DNA of 41,100 nucleotides. It comes from Reyranella sp. GTDB lineage: Bacteria; Pseudomonadota; Alphaproteobacteria; Reyranellales; Reyranellaceae. The notes below the pieces were generated by a model, which saw nothing but the letters and a program-made list of their open reading frames with translations, was not told the DNA's origin and made no database searches. Numbering within the stretch: the stretch's first letter is position 1; each line of letters begins with the position of its first letter. Below, piece by piece: positions 33,482 through 41,100 of the stretch. The stretch lies in assembly GCA_021732285.1 (NCBI GenBank), contig JAKFVH010000002.1, forward strand, positions 1 through 41,100. Reading direction: 5' to 3'. The translations under genes and the position numbers were made by a program.

Positions 33482-36400
33482 ATGGATACAAAGCCGACCA
33501 CTTTCAGGACAGTAGGTGCGACGCTCAGGGAAATTGTGTCCTTGGGTCGAAATGGACGCTTTACTCCAAATGGACTTTCAGCTCCCCTTGAGGTTGTTGC
33601 TGAAGTCGCACTAATCGCGCAGTCGGACCTTTTCGACGAGACGTGGTATCGTGAACGGCAAATAGTGGAGACCGACGGTCTAATTGCGGCTGTCACTCAC
33701 TACGTCGAAGTCGGCGCGCTGGCTGGTGCTAGACCACACCCCCTTTTTGATGTCGATTGGTACGAAGAGCTCTCTAAGGACCATCAGCGTGGGTTGGCGC
33801 GAACGCCGATTGGGCACTTCCTTTGTCACGGACACAAGGAAGGACTCCGGCCGTCTCCCTTGTTCGACTATGCCTGGTACACCAACCAGGCCGGCGTAGA
33901 GCTTGGCAGCAACATCGAACTATTCCGGCACTTCTTGCGTGAAGGCGCAGCGGCGGGAGCGTCACCCCATCCGCTGTTCGACAGCCGGTTTTACTTCGAA
34001 CAGCGGCCATCACTCGGAACGTCCAGGGTAAACCCGCTCACGCATTACTTAGAGTGCGGCGCGCTGGAAGGTATGCATCCAAATCGGTATTTTGATTCAA
34101 ATTGGTATCTTGGCGAGTACGCGGACGTCCATGGTGCGGCGCGGAATCCACTCGTCCACTTTGTTCGTTTTGGCGCCAGATCTGGCTATCGACCACACCC
34201 CGGCGTTGAGCTCAATTCAATCATTCAGGAAAGACAGGATCTGCCACGCGACCCCCTGCAGGCGTACATCGAAATTGTAACTCGCGACCTCGATGACTTC
34301 TCAGTTGAGACCTATCGCCGAATGATCGTGGAGCGAGACGCCCGCCAACGACGCGATGACGTTGCCTCCGGAGCGGGTTGCGTCGAAGTTGCATTTCAGT
34401 CTGACCGGATTGATCTGGCTCAAGCTCCGTTCATCGCCGCGGATTGGCAGGAGCCACCGATCCCTGATGACGCGAAGGCGCCGCCGCTGCTGGAATTGGC
34501 CTATGACGCGGATTTAGTCTCCATCGACGTTTGGGACACGGTCTTGCGTCGCGATTGCCATCCGGACGAGATAAAACTCCAGTCCGCTCGCGCATTGTTG
34601 CTGCTCGGATATCACTCTCTGCGGCCCGCCTACAGGGACTTGCGGAGCTTGCTTAATGCTCGCTTGGTCGCCGAGGCAGCTGCCGCCCCCTACGATGATC
34701 ATGAGTTCCGATTCTCTGACGCCTTGGTGAAATGGCTCGAGATGGTCATCACACCGGGCACGGATCCACTCATCATGGAGGAGCTGCGCCGCAATATTTT
34801 GGATCACGAGTTTTCTGCCGAAGAGCGTCACACCCGCCTCGACATGCCGTTCTGGTCTCAATTGCAGCAGCTCAAACAGCCCATTGTGTTCGCATCTGAT
34901 TTCTACATGTCATCCAGCTTTCTGGAAAAGCTGTTGGATGCCAAAGGAATGGGGCGACAATTTGTCAGGGGATACTCGTCATGTGACTACTATTCAACCA
35001 AGCGCAGCGGTCGGTTGTTTCGACGAATTGTATCCGACTTCCGTGTGGCCCCAGAAAGAACCATTCATGTCGGTGACAATCACCATGCTGATTATCATGT
35101 AGCAAAGCAACTTGGTTTGCATGCGCACCTTTATGAGAATGACGGTGAGCATGAACGGCGTGAATGGTACCGGCGCGGGTTAGAAGCTTGGAAATCGCGG
35201 GAAGAGGCCAGTCACTCGAATCGAATCTGGGCTAAAGTTGAATCGGCGCGAGAGGAAGCATCACGCGGTGGACGGTCCAGCGACCTGCGTGCGGTCGGGG
35301 CTCGTTTGGCCCCCATGTTCGTTGGTTACGCCTTATCAATTCTTGAGGATGCGACTAAAGAGAAGGTCGACCAAGTTTACTTCTTCACAAGAGAAGGAGC
35401 CTTCTTCCAATCCGTTTTCGATCTGGTCGCCCGCGCAAGACCTTTTAACCTTCCTGCACCGAAGTCAGAACTATTAGAGGTCAGTCGCCGCTCGACGTTT
35501 GCCGCATCATTGGCGGACTGTACGCCGTCAAACTTGATGCGTTTGTGGAACCTATACAGCATCCAGTCCCTCAAAGGGCTTGCCGTTTCGTTGAATCTAG
35601 ATGAAAGCCTTATCGAATCAGAAGCCGGCAAATGCGGCTTAGTTTACGATGAACCCATTACGTACCCTTGGGAAAATGCGGGCGTCCGAAAGCTGCTTGC
35701 GAATGAGCGAGTGCGTGAACATGCAAATGAAGCGCTGGCACGGCAACGTACGTTGCTTCTTGCCTACTTGAAGCAGAAGGAGTTCTTCTCGAGGCCCGTC
35801 AATGTCATCTCGGACATCGGCTGGCGGGGCACGATACAAGACAATATCGCATTGCTTGATCAACAGACATTCGTGCGCGGGCATTACCTTGGCTTGTTCA
35901 AGTATCTCAATCATCAGCCGAAGAATACGTACAAGAAGGGCTGGCTATTCGATGAGAACATTGGAGCGCATCTCAATGTGCCGGAGGTCGCGCCGCTAGA
36001 ATTGTTGTGTATGACGCTTGGCGGCTCTGTGGTGGGCTACCGGTTGACCCCGGAAGAAAGGATGGTCGCGGAGAGGGTCAAGTATGATCAAGAGGAAGAC
36101 CTGATAGCCGCAGAAATCGCGGAATTTCAAGCTGGCGTTCTCGATGCGGCTCCGGCGATCGCGGATTACGTCAGGCGCCATGGTTTGATGTCAGAAGATC
36201 TGTCATCAATAGCCCGCGCTACCGCAGATGCGCTTGCCAATCGGCCGCCTGCTAAACTTGCGGATGCCTTTTTTCGGCTACACCACAATGAGACCTTCGG
36301 TACAGGCAACGTCGATTCCATGGCATGCCGAGGCGATCGGTTGTCCGTCGCATTGGCTGTCGAAGGCAGCGCCGAGAAACACGCTGCAGTGTCGTCGGCC

Positions 36401-37672
36401 CTCGCGGAGGGACGTTGGAGTCAAGGGACTGTCAGGCGCTCAGAGGTTCGGGATTGGTGGCTGCGCTCGCCCCATCCGGATCGGGCATCGGTTCCGCTCG
36501 CAATCTACAGCGCGCATTCGCCGGCCATCATTCGATCTCTCGGAACACGTTTGGCGGTGTACGCCCCGCCACCCTTGAAGAGCTCGGGTGGTCATCGAAC
36601 GATCTACAACGTTGTTCGCCGCCTGGTGGCGGCGGGATTCACGCCCCAAATATTCCTAGAAGGAATAGGGGCGGGAATATCAACTGTTGAAGACTATCTG
36701 CAGGGAACGTCTGCCGTCATTCATACGGAATGGCATGGGCACATTGCGAGTGATGTTGCGTTGGCGACCATTGCACACTCAGCCAAGTACGTCGCAGAGC
36801 TCCAGTCGTCACGTCACCTAGCCTATCTCGTGCAAGACTTCGAGGCGCTTTTCAATCCGATGAGTGACGCCTATCTTACCGCCGAGACCAGTTACGCGCT
36901 TGGCTTGACGCATTTTACGATCGGCAATTGGCTTACACACGTTATTCGAACCTCCTACGATGGCGTGGCGACACCTGCCGGGCTTGGCGTGGACACGAGC
37001 GTCTACCGAGTCATCGATAGTCAGGCGCCTCGCGAGAAGGCGATCTGCTTTCTCTATCAGCCAGACAAGCCCCGACGGACCCCGTTGCTCGGTATTGAAG
37101 CGCTTCGACGTGTACGTGAGGAAATACCGGAAACTCAGATTTTCGTTTATGGTTCTGATCTTCCCCTTCACCTGGACTTTCCGGTGACTAATCTCGGACT
37201 AATCAGCGATCTCCGGGAGCTAAACAAGCTCTACAACAGGTGCATGGTCGGATTGTGTATTAGCGCGTCCAACCCCTCGCGCATCCCCTATGAGATGATG
37301 GCAGCCGGCTGCGTCCCCGTTGACCTTTATCGCTACAACAATCTCCTTGATCATTCGGGGGGCACGATCGGGCTTGCACATCAAGATCCCGACTCGCTCG
37401 CTCTCGCGATGACCGGGCTTCTGCAAAACGCGGCGTCTACCGCGCAGATGTCTAGCAACGCGCAGTTATATGCTTCGAAGCGTACGCTTGATTGGGAGGC
37501 CGATGTTATCGCGAACAGCGTCCTCTCGTTGCTCGATGGCAGCTTCTCGATCGGCGATGTTCCGGAGCTGCAATACGCTGATCCACCCATCATCGCGTCT
37601 AATCGGTTTCGAGAAGGGGCATATCAGTTCTGCTCGCGCCAGCTCAAGTTGGCGCAAGTACGGCGAGCATAG
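33482..37672 (+). CDS. Three-part surface-glycan protein: WY-repeats + HAD-like domain + GT4 (WsaF-like) glycosyltransferase
   Basis: Predicted 1396-residue protein; ATG 33482 is used, with a TTG at 33416 possible. Residues about 50-270 carry five repeats of the form FDxxWY...P..HYL..GA..G..PHP, known from rhizobial and S-layer/capsule glycosyltransferases. From about 345 a HAD-like domain begins with SIDVWDTVLRR (nucleophile Asp in DxxDT). It continues with FASDFYMSSSFLEKLL and HVGDNHHADYHVAKQLG, and an accessory helical region (VYFFTREGAFFQSVFDLV, VSRRSTFAAS, VISDIGWRGTIQDNI). From about 1010 to 1390 lies a GT-B domain beginning APPPLKSSGGHRTIYNVVRRL, as in the rhamnosyltransferase WsaF, and ending with ASNPSRIPYEMMAAGCVPVD. 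No membrane helix. It likely transfers a sugar, perhaps rhamnose given rmlD nearby. The HAD role is unclear. Confidence 0.9.
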   Translation: MDTKPTTFRTVGATLREIVSLGRNGRFTPNGLSAPLEVVAEVALIAQSDLFDETWYRERQIVETDGLIAAVTHYVEVGALAGARPHPLFDVDWYEELSKDHQRGLARTPIGHFLCHGHKEGLRPSPLFDYAWYTNQAGVELGSNIELFRHFLREGAAAGASPHPLFDSRFYFEQRPSLGTSRVNPLTHYLECGALEGMHPNRYFDSNWYLGEYADVHGAARNPLVHFVRFGARSGYRPHPGVELNSIIQERQDLPRDPLQAYIEIVTRDLDDFSVETYRRMIVERDARQRRDDVASGAGCVEVAFQSDRIDLAQAPFIAADWQEPPIPDDAKAPPLLELAYDADLVSIDVWDTVLRRDCHPDEIKLQSARALLLLGYHSLRPAYRDLRSLLNARLVAEAAAAPYDDHEFRFSDALVKWLEMVITPGTDPLIMEELRRNILDHEFSAEERHTRLDMPFWSQLQQLKQPIVFASDFYMSSSFLEKLLDAKGMGRQFVRGYSSCDYYSTKRSGRLFRRIVSDFRVAPERTIHVGDNHHADYHVAKQLGLHAHLYENDGEHERREWYRRGLEAWKSREEASHSNRIWAKVESAREEASRGGRSSDLRAVGARLAPMFVGYALSILEDATKEKVDQVYFFTREGAFFQSVFDLVARARPFNLPAPKSELLEVSRRSTFAASLADCTPSNLMRLWNLYSIQSLKGLAVSLNLDESLIESEAGKCGLVYDEPITYPWENAGVRKLLANERVREHANEALARQRTLLLAYLKQKEFFSRPVNVISDIGWRGTIQDNIALLDQQTFVRGHYLGLFKYLNHQPKNTYKKGWLFDENIGAHLNVPEVAPLELLCMTLGGSVVGYRLTPEERMVAERVKYDQEEDLIAAEIAEFQAGVLDAAPAIADYVRRHGLMSEDLSSIARATADALANRPPAKLADAFFRLHHNETFGTGNVDSMACRGDRLSVALAVEGSAEKHAAVSSALAEGRWSQGTVRRSEVRDWWLRSPHPDRASVPLAIYSAHSPAIIRSLGTRLAVYAPPPLKSSGGHRTIYNVVRRLVAAGFTPQIFLEGIGAGISTVEDYLQGTSAVIHTEWHGHIASDVALATIAHSAKYVAELQSSRHLAYLVQDFEALFNPMSDAYLTAETSYALGLTHFTIGNWLTHVIRTSYDGVATPAGLGVDTSVYRVIDSQAPREKAICFLYQPDKPRRTPLLGIEALRRVREEIPETQIFVYGSDLPLHLDFPVTNLGLISDLRELNKLYNRCMVGLCISASNPSRIPYEMMAAGCVPVDLYRYNNLLDHSGGTIGLAHQDPDSLALAMTGLLQNAASTAQMSSNAQLYASKRTLDWEADVIANSVLSLLDGSFSIGDVPELQYADPPIIASNRFREGAYQFCSRQLKLAQVRRA

Positions 37673-37732
37673 GTCGCGAGCAATAACCTATTCAGGAGCG
37701 GCACGGGACGACGCCCGTCCGATAGGCGCCCA

Positions 37733-39901
37733 ATGCAGTATCAGAGTTTAGTTGCGCTTGCGGATGGATTGAGAGATCAGCGGCGCTTCATCGAAGCGGC
37801 GAGAGCATACGAATCCGCGTTGAGCATTAATGGCCGGGATCCAGATATCTGGATTCAACTAGGGAACATGTTGAAAGATAGCAATGACCTGACAGGTGCG
37901 GAGAGCGCCTACAGGCGGAGCTTGGCTTTGAATGAGAGGAGCGCAGATTGTCACGTCCAACTCGGGCGAGCGCTGAGGCTTCAAGGCCGTCGAGAGGAGG
38001 CTCTTGAGGCATTTTCAAAGGCTTTAAGGCTAGATTTCCAGTCAAGGGATGCCGCGCTAGAGTTGGTCGACCTTGGTGAATACTGGAGGGTACAGCAGCA
38101 ATCGGGGCTGGGGGTGTCTCTGCAACATGAGCTGCTATCAACCGTACGTGAGCTCAAGCGGTCGCTCCGTGACTTGGAAACGAAACTCCCTGCTATCACG
38201 AGCCTATCGACTGTTGTGCGGCAGAGATATGATCTCTTCCGATCGCTGTATAGGGACGTAGAGGCCCCGGTCGCGCCTGGGACGGCAAGGCTGTCTGTCG
38301 CGCTTGTAATGTTTGATTGCGACATGCGTGGCAGTAGATTGATCCGCGCCATGGATGACTTGCGTAGCTCGCTTGATGTCAGGGTCCTTGCGATAACCAG
38401 ATCGCCAGAAGCTGTGAGCCACATACGACGTGCGAGTCATGGCTCAGCGTGCCCCCAAACGCCGTTCTTGGCCGAACCAGGCTTATCCGATGTATCCGCA
38501 TTAACCGAGGTCGTTTCGAAAGTTTCGCACGTCGATTGGGTTGTCGTCAGCAGGGTTCCCATTCACGTTTCTGGAGCACTGGCCTCCTGGCTCGGCTGGA
38601 CGGCCAGCGAAACTGACGCGGTCGCGGCCTATGTGGATGAGGATGAGGCGGATCCTTTAGATCCGCGCGGCGAACTTAGATGCAATCCGATGCTGAAAGC
38701 GTCGCTGGACTGCGAAGACGAAAACCTAGCAGCAGCAGTGGGATCCACCCTGGCAGTCCGGCTGCCGTTTCTTCTTGAAGTACTGCAGAATAGGCCGCTG
38801 AATGCAAGTGATTGGTGGAAGCAACTCATTCGTCATCTGTGGGAGCGAGGGCCGATTGCCCACATTCCGCGCATTTTGGTGTCTCGGCTTGGTCCACTAC
38901 CCAATGACCTAGAGCGATGCAAAGTCCCCTCCAGTCCAAGGCCACGAATCTCCGAGGCCACAAGGATTGGAGTCATCGTTCCGACAAAAAATCAGCACAT
39001 GCTTTTGGCGGCTTGCATAAAGTCGTTGCGTGCAAAGGCAGTTCGAAGCGATTTGCTTGATATCTGCGTAGTGGACAACCAGTCAGATGATCCGGCGGCA
39101 ATAGCGCTAATCGATGGCTTGGTGAAGGCTGGCGAGGTCCATTCCTTCAAGTATGACGAGCCTTTTAACTGGGCCAGGATAAACAATCTTGCGGCACGGG
39201 AGACTGGCTCGGACATATTGATATTCGCGAACAACGACGTGGAAATGCTGGCCGACGCTTGGGACGATCACGTCCGTGCGGCGCTTGCTTTGGATGACGT
39301 GGGCGCCGTAGGGGCTTGCTTGCTCTACCCAGACTACACTGTTCAACATGGAGGTATGGTGCTGGGGATGGCGAATATCTCTGAGCATGAAGGCCGCAAT
39401 CATCCAATCCGCGAGGAGTTCTGGGACAACCGCCTAGAACGACGGCGGACCGTCGGAGCGGTAACGGGCGCTTTTCTTGCATGCCGACGAACAGTTTTCT
39501 CTGAAGTCGATGGTTTTGATGAAGCAAACTTCCCAATCGCATTCAATGACGTCGACTTTTGTCTAAAAGTGCGATCGCGAGGGTACCGAGTCGTTTATGA
39601 GCCCTTGCTGCGAGGGTTGCATTACGAATCTCAATCACTCCGTGTAGGACTAAGCGACGAATATCGGTCGGTATCATTCGGAACAGCGAAGAGGCTGTTG
39701 TTCGAGCGTTGGGGTGTCGCGACTGGCTTCGATCCAGGCTTCAATCCGTATTTTGCCCGTTGCGGTCGACCCTTTGAGTATCTCAGGGAGCCGTCCGTTG
39801 GCGAGATTCTGGACTATGTTAGAAGAAGCACCGCCCCTCGTCCCTGGTGCATCGAGATTGCACCGAACAGCATTGCATCCCAAGTTGCCGGCTCGCCGTG
39901 A
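37733..39901 (+). CDS. TPR + glycosyltransferase family 2 protein
   Basis: Predicted 722-residue cytoplasmic protein. Residues about 1-115 contain three tetratricopeptide units (RRFIEAARAYESALSINGRD, DLTGAESAYRRSLALNERS, RREEALEAFSKALRLD). Residues about 185-390 form a region without a clear active site, which may be a degenerate sugar-transferase domain. Residues about 405-650 are a GT2/GT-A domain: RIGVIVPTKNQHMLLAACIKSL, DICVVDNQSDDP, FNWARINNLAARETGSDILIFANNDVEML (NND as the metal site), then GAVTGAFLACRR and FPIAFNDVDFCLKVRSRGYR. This layout is like rhamnosyltransferases of surface-glycan loci. It overlaps rmlD by four bases (GTGA), and the upstream gap to the HAD-GT gene is 60 bases, so all three are probably one operon. 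Confidence 0.92.
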   Translation: MQYQSLVALADGLRDQRRFIEAARAYESALSINGRDPDIWIQLGNMLKDSNDLTGAESAYRRSLALNERSADCHVQLGRALRLQGRREEALEAFSKALRLDFQSRDAALELVDLGEYWRVQQQSGLGVSLQHELLSTVRELKRSLRDLETKLPAITSLSTVVRQRYDLFRSLYRDVEAPVAPGTARLSVALVMFDCDMRGSRLIRAMDDLRSSLDVRVLAITRSPEAVSHIRRASHGSACPQTPFLAEPGLSDVSALTEVVSKVSHVDWVVVSRVPIHVSGALASWLGWTASETDAVAAYVDEDEADPLDPRGELRCNPMLKASLDCEDENLAAAVGSTLAVRLPFLLEVLQNRPLNASDWWKQLIRHLWERGPIAHIPRILVSRLGPLPNDLERCKVPSSPRPRISEATRIGVIVPTKNQHMLLAACIKSLRAKAVRSDLLDICVVDNQSDDPAAIALIDGLVKAGEVHSFKYDEPFNWARINNLAARETGSDILIFANNDVEMLADAWDDHVRAALALDDVGAVGACLLYPDYTVQHGGMVLGMANISEHEGRNHPIREEFWDNRLERRRTVGAVTGAFLACRRTVFSEVDGFDEANFPIAFNDVDFCLKVRSRGYRVVYEPLLRGLHYESQSLRVGLSDEYRSVSFGTAKRLLFERWGVATGFDPGFNPYFARCGRPFEYLREPSVGEILDYVRRSTAPRPWCIEIAPNSIASQVAGSP

Positions 39902-40803
39902 GCAAAATCGCTCCTCGAATTCTCGTGACGGGCGCTAGCGGGCAATTGGCCCAGGCGTTGAGGCGGGTCGCGGCAGAGAAGAGCGTGGTCATTCATGTCT
40001 TGGGCAGACCCGGCTTCGATTTCGCGGAAGTTCCAAGCATGCGAAAAGCACTCGAAGGGAGCCGACCGTCTGTTGTGATCAATGCCGCGGCCTTTACAAG
40101 TGTTGATCAGGCGGAACTCGAGAGGGAGCAGTCGGAAATTTGCAATTCCATTGGAGTTAAAGCACTAGCCGAGCAGTGTCGAGAGCTTAAGATCGCTCTT
40201 GTTCACGTTTCAACGGACTACGTGTTTGATGGCAATCTCGGTAGGGCATACCTCGAATCAGATCGACCGGCGCCGCTAAATCAATATGGAGCATCTAAGC
40301 TTCGTGGTGAGCTGGCCTTTGCGCAATCCGGTGTGCGCGGAGTCGTCGTTCGGACAGCTTGGCTTTTTTCGGATCTTGGCGTGAACTTTCTCACACGAGT
40401 GCTATCGCAAGCCAGAGTACAGAATGAGCTCAGATATGTTTCAGACCAGGTAGGCTCGCCTACTTGTGCGTATGATTTGGCTGAAGTGCTACTAGCATTT
40501 GCCGAAAAGTTAGCTGCTGGCTGGACCCCGACGGGAGGTGGGATCTTCCATGCTGCTGGCGATTCGAGTGCTTCAGCCTTTGACTTCGCCTTGGCATGCG
40601 TAAGACTCGCCAACGAGGAGTTTCGGATGGATGCGCATGTCGTGCCGGTTCGGACCGCTGACCGGCCCGTGATTGCGCAGCGGCCGGCTGATAGTCGGCT
40701 ATGTTCGGACCAATTGGCGGCAATACTCGGATTGCGCCTAAGACCTTGGCAAACTTGGTTGCCTAGCCTCATATCGCGAGCCCTGAGTGATCCTAGAATG
40801 TGA
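39898..40803 (+). CDS. rfbD: dTDP-4-dehydrorhamnose reductase
   Basis: Predicted 301-residue extended short-chain reductase that makes dTDP-L-rhamnose from dTDP-4-dehydro-L-rhamnose with NAD(P)H, the last step of the Rml pathway. GTG 39898 overlaps the preceding stop (GTGA). The cofactor loop is GASGQLA (residues 12-18). The catalytic set is Ser/Thr 105-106 in VHVSTDYVFDG and Tyr130-xxx-Lys134 in YGASKLRGE. Further family blocks are VVRTAWLFSDLGVNFLTRVL, VSDQVGSPTCAYDLAEVL, and a C-terminal RPADSRLCSDQLAAILG. Length is normal. RmlA, RmlB and RmlC are not in the window. It supports rhamnose as a component built by the adjacent glycosyltransferases. Confidence 0.95.
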   Translation: MSKIAPRILVTGASGQLAQALRRVAAEKSVVIHVLGRPGFDFAEVPSMRKALEGSRPSVVINAAAFTSVDQAELEREQSEICNSIGVKALAEQCRELKIALVHVSTDYVFDGNLGRAYLESDRPAPLNQYGASKLRGELAFAQSGVRGVVVRTAWLFSDLGVNFLTRVLSQARVQNELRYVSDQVGSPTCAYDLAEVLLAFAEKLAAGWTPTGGGIFHAAGDSSASAFDFALACVRLANEEFRMDAHVVPVRTADRPVIAQRPADSRLCSDQLAAILGLRLRPWQTWLPSLISRALSDPRM

Positions 40804-40826
40804 AGAGCGGCCAGCGCTTCATCAAC

Positions 40827-40843
40827 GTAATCCTCCGGCGGGG
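40827..40843 (+). repeat. 17-bp direct repeat, copy 1
   Basis: GTAATCCTCCGGCGGGG, identical to 40957-40973. It begins 23 bases after the rmlD stop. Confidence 0.85.
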
Positions 40844-40956
40844 GCCGCCTTGTTGAGGGTGATAGGGCGGGTAAGAGACAGACCTTATGGGCGTCCTTAC
40901 AGACAGAGCGGAAGTCTCGCGGCTTGAGGTTGTCGAGACGGGTCGGCGACGGCGAT

Positions 40957-40973
40957 GTAATCCTCCGGCGGGG
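40957..40973 (+). repeat. 17-bp direct repeat, copy 2
   Basis: Exact second copy of the repeat at 40827-40843, with starts 130 bases apart. The intervening 113 bases are not themselves repeated. Confidence 0.85.
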
Positions 40974-41100
40974 CTTTCAATTACCCACATTTATTGACGA
41001 CCACTGAGCAGCGCACAATCTGTTGCGCAAAAGGAATCGGTTGTGATTCCTTGTCTGGCACCGAATCGCAAAAAGGGGCGGTGCCAATGGACGGAACGAC

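Larger units (their letters stand above)
40804..41100. other. Gene-free end of window with direct and inverted repeats; possible next start at 41087
   Basis: I see no complete gene. It holds a 17-bp direct repeat (listed separately). A small GC stem, GGCGG-GGG-CCGCC, lies at 40837-40849 and may weakly terminate the rmlD transcript. GGAATC/GATTCC (41033-41050) and TGGCACC/GGTGCCA (41056-41062 and 41080-41086) are two further inverted repeats. ATG 41087, with GGGG eight bases upstream, could open a gene that leaves the window. The sequence resembles scrambled junction DNA, as at the edge of an insertion element, but no transposase is visible. Confidence 0.4.

Noticed and set aside
40793..40990. 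65-codon minus-strand frame in the terminal repeat region, considered a transposase fragment
   Set aside because: No transposase motif is visible and the frame is short; I only record the repeats.

Overview
The window looks like chromosomal DNA of a GC-rich alphaproteobacterium. GC is very high up to about 29.6 kb, the secreted proteins are Gram-negative outer-membrane and lipoprotein types, and the key enzymes resemble the rhizobial/Burkholderia capsule set. I cannot name the genus. Nearly all of it is a cell-surface polysaccharide (capsule/exopolysaccharide) locus. I found no rRNA, tRNA, CRISPR array or intact mobile element.

Layout. 1-5.7 kb (+): the tail of a Pro/Thr-rich protein, an outer-membrane beta-barrel, a Wza-type export lipoprotein, a Wzc-type tyrosine autokinase, and a PP1/ApaH-like phosphatase. 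The phosphatase lies in frame with the kinase stop and has no ordinary start codon. 5.8-6.4 kb: a small periplasmic protein. 6.45-8.4 kb (-): a TviB-type UDP-sugar dehydrogenase and a methyltransferase. 8.6-9.9 kb (+): a second beta-barrel paralogous to the first. 10.3-11.2 kb (-): an OmpA-family protein behind a cluster of hairpins. 11.5-20.4 kb (-): a 2493-residue reducing polyketide synthase followed by an alpha-oxoamine synthase. This pair resembles RkpA/RkpG of Sinorhizobium and WcbR/WcbT of Burkholderia, which supply a lipid for capsule. 20.7-23.0 kb (+): a formyltransferase translationally coupled to a GT4 glycosyltransferase. 23.0-23.5 kb (-): a MarR-like regulator. 24.0-26.2 kb (+): a KpsD/CtrA-like export lipoprotein and an unrecognised protein. 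26.3-30.5 kb: an ABC capsule exporter split between two divergent operons, kpsT-kpsE on the minus strand and a second kpsE plus kpsM on the plus strand.

Near 29.6 kb the base composition drops abruptly. From kpsM to about 40.8 kb the DNA is AT-richer: two methyltransferases and an unrecognised protein on the minus strand, then a 1396-residue HAD-glycosyltransferase fusion, a TPR-GT2 glycosyltransferase and RmlD on the plus strand. This looks like an exchangeable, serotype-type cassette that assembles a rhamnose-containing glycan. It ends in a short stretch with a 17-bp direct repeat.

Together the genes suggest the following. Sugar precursors (UDP-uronic acid, dTDP-rhamnose) are assembled by the glycosyltransferases and decorated by methyl and possibly formyl groups. 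The glycan may be placed on a PKS/oxoamine-synthase-derived lipid and exported by KpsMTE plus an outer-membrane lipoprotein. A second, Wza/Wzc-type export set sits beside it. No Wzx, Wzy, KpsC or KpsS, and no RmlA/B/C, is in the window.
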